Positions 35,818 through 35,899 of a stretch of DNA of 35,899 nucleotides are shown here, piece by piece. A program made the position numbers and the translations under genes. The stretch is from the NCBI GenBank assembly GCA_013360585.1, contig JABWBH010000045.1:1-35899 (forward strand). Reading direction: 5' to 3'. Below the pieces are notes generated by a model. That model had not been told where the DNA came from. It searched no databases and saw nothing but the letters and a program-made list of their open reading frames with translations. The stretch's first letter is position 1. The number at the start of each line of letters is the position of its first letter. The DNA is from Phycisphaerae bacterium (GTDB taxonomy: Bacteria; Planctomycetota; Phycisphaerae; UBA1845).

Positions 35818-35899
35818 AGGCAACAGGCAACAGGGGACGGGGGGCGGCGGGGCGAAAGTTGAGAGGCGAGAATATCGAAAGCTGAAAGTTGAAAGGCGA
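35818..35899. repeat. period-7 repeat at the right edge
   Basis: Heptamers continue to the window end: AGGCAAC twice, AGGGGAC and GGGGGGC, then after one interruption GAAAGTT and GAGAGGC, and after another GAAAGCT, GAAAGTT and GAAAGGC. The phase slips by one or two bases at the interruptions. It lies upstream of the secreted gene that starts at 35795. The array probably continues beyond the window. Confidence 0.7.

Noticed and set aside
35818-35899. CRISPR-like array
   Set aside because: Units are seven bases and directly adjacent, with no spacers and no cas genes.

Overview
The window is a GC-rich bacterial segment that reads like a planctomycete, probably from the Phycisphaerae or a related lineage. 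Supporting signs are a prepilin with the FSLVELLVVISIIA signature, secreted proteins ending in paired DxDxDGD dockerin-like calcium loops, a duplicated groEL around groES, and purine-rich short-period intergenic repeats. This assignment is inference from gene style, not from a marker tree. No tRNA, rRNA, CRISPR array or complete insertion sequence was seen. Genes run on the plus strand from 768 to 32744. The two ends carry minus-strand genes, and each terminal gene shows an apparent one-base frameshift.

Layout. 1-484: partial minus-strand gene. 768-2557: riboflavin synthase and pdxA, overlapping by four bases. 2653-3450: prepilin-like secreted protein. 3599-6498: NtrB/NtrC-like two-component pair whose regulator has an altered sigma-54 contact loop. 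6499-6981: noncoding region with an inverted repeat, an AT-rich tract, a sigma-54-like promoter candidate and a palindrome between 31-bp-spaced direct repeats. 6982-9023: two secreted proteins sharing an unrecognised four-cysteine domain, once alone and once as a C-terminal module. 9136-11097: MsbA-type ABC exporter. 11159-14548: a large exported protein joining an NHL-type beta-propeller to a 20-motif multiheme cytochrome c region.

14549-20972 is a proteostasis block: groEL1, groES, groEL2, dnaJ, grpE and a zinc-ribbon gene. It is preceded by a clear sigma-70 promoter, a cluster of CAACGT boxes and a structured leader that could act as an attenuator. 20973-24708 holds a 5-oxoprolinase operon (pxpB, pxpC, an MFS carrier, pxpA) with overlapping genes. 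24847-26887 holds a secreted propeller protein, yacG and a small lipoprotein. 26944-30734 is dnaG-rpoD with its own promoter. 30862-32744 is a membrane glycosyltransferase and a YbjQ-like membrane protein. 32984-35795 (minus) is a run of three secreted surface-type proteins, the most upstream broken.

Most promising for new biology: the propeller-20-heme fusion, the shared secreted cysteine domain, the CAACGT-box array with terminator/antiterminator leader ahead of groEL, and the period-7 intergenic repeats found at several sites.
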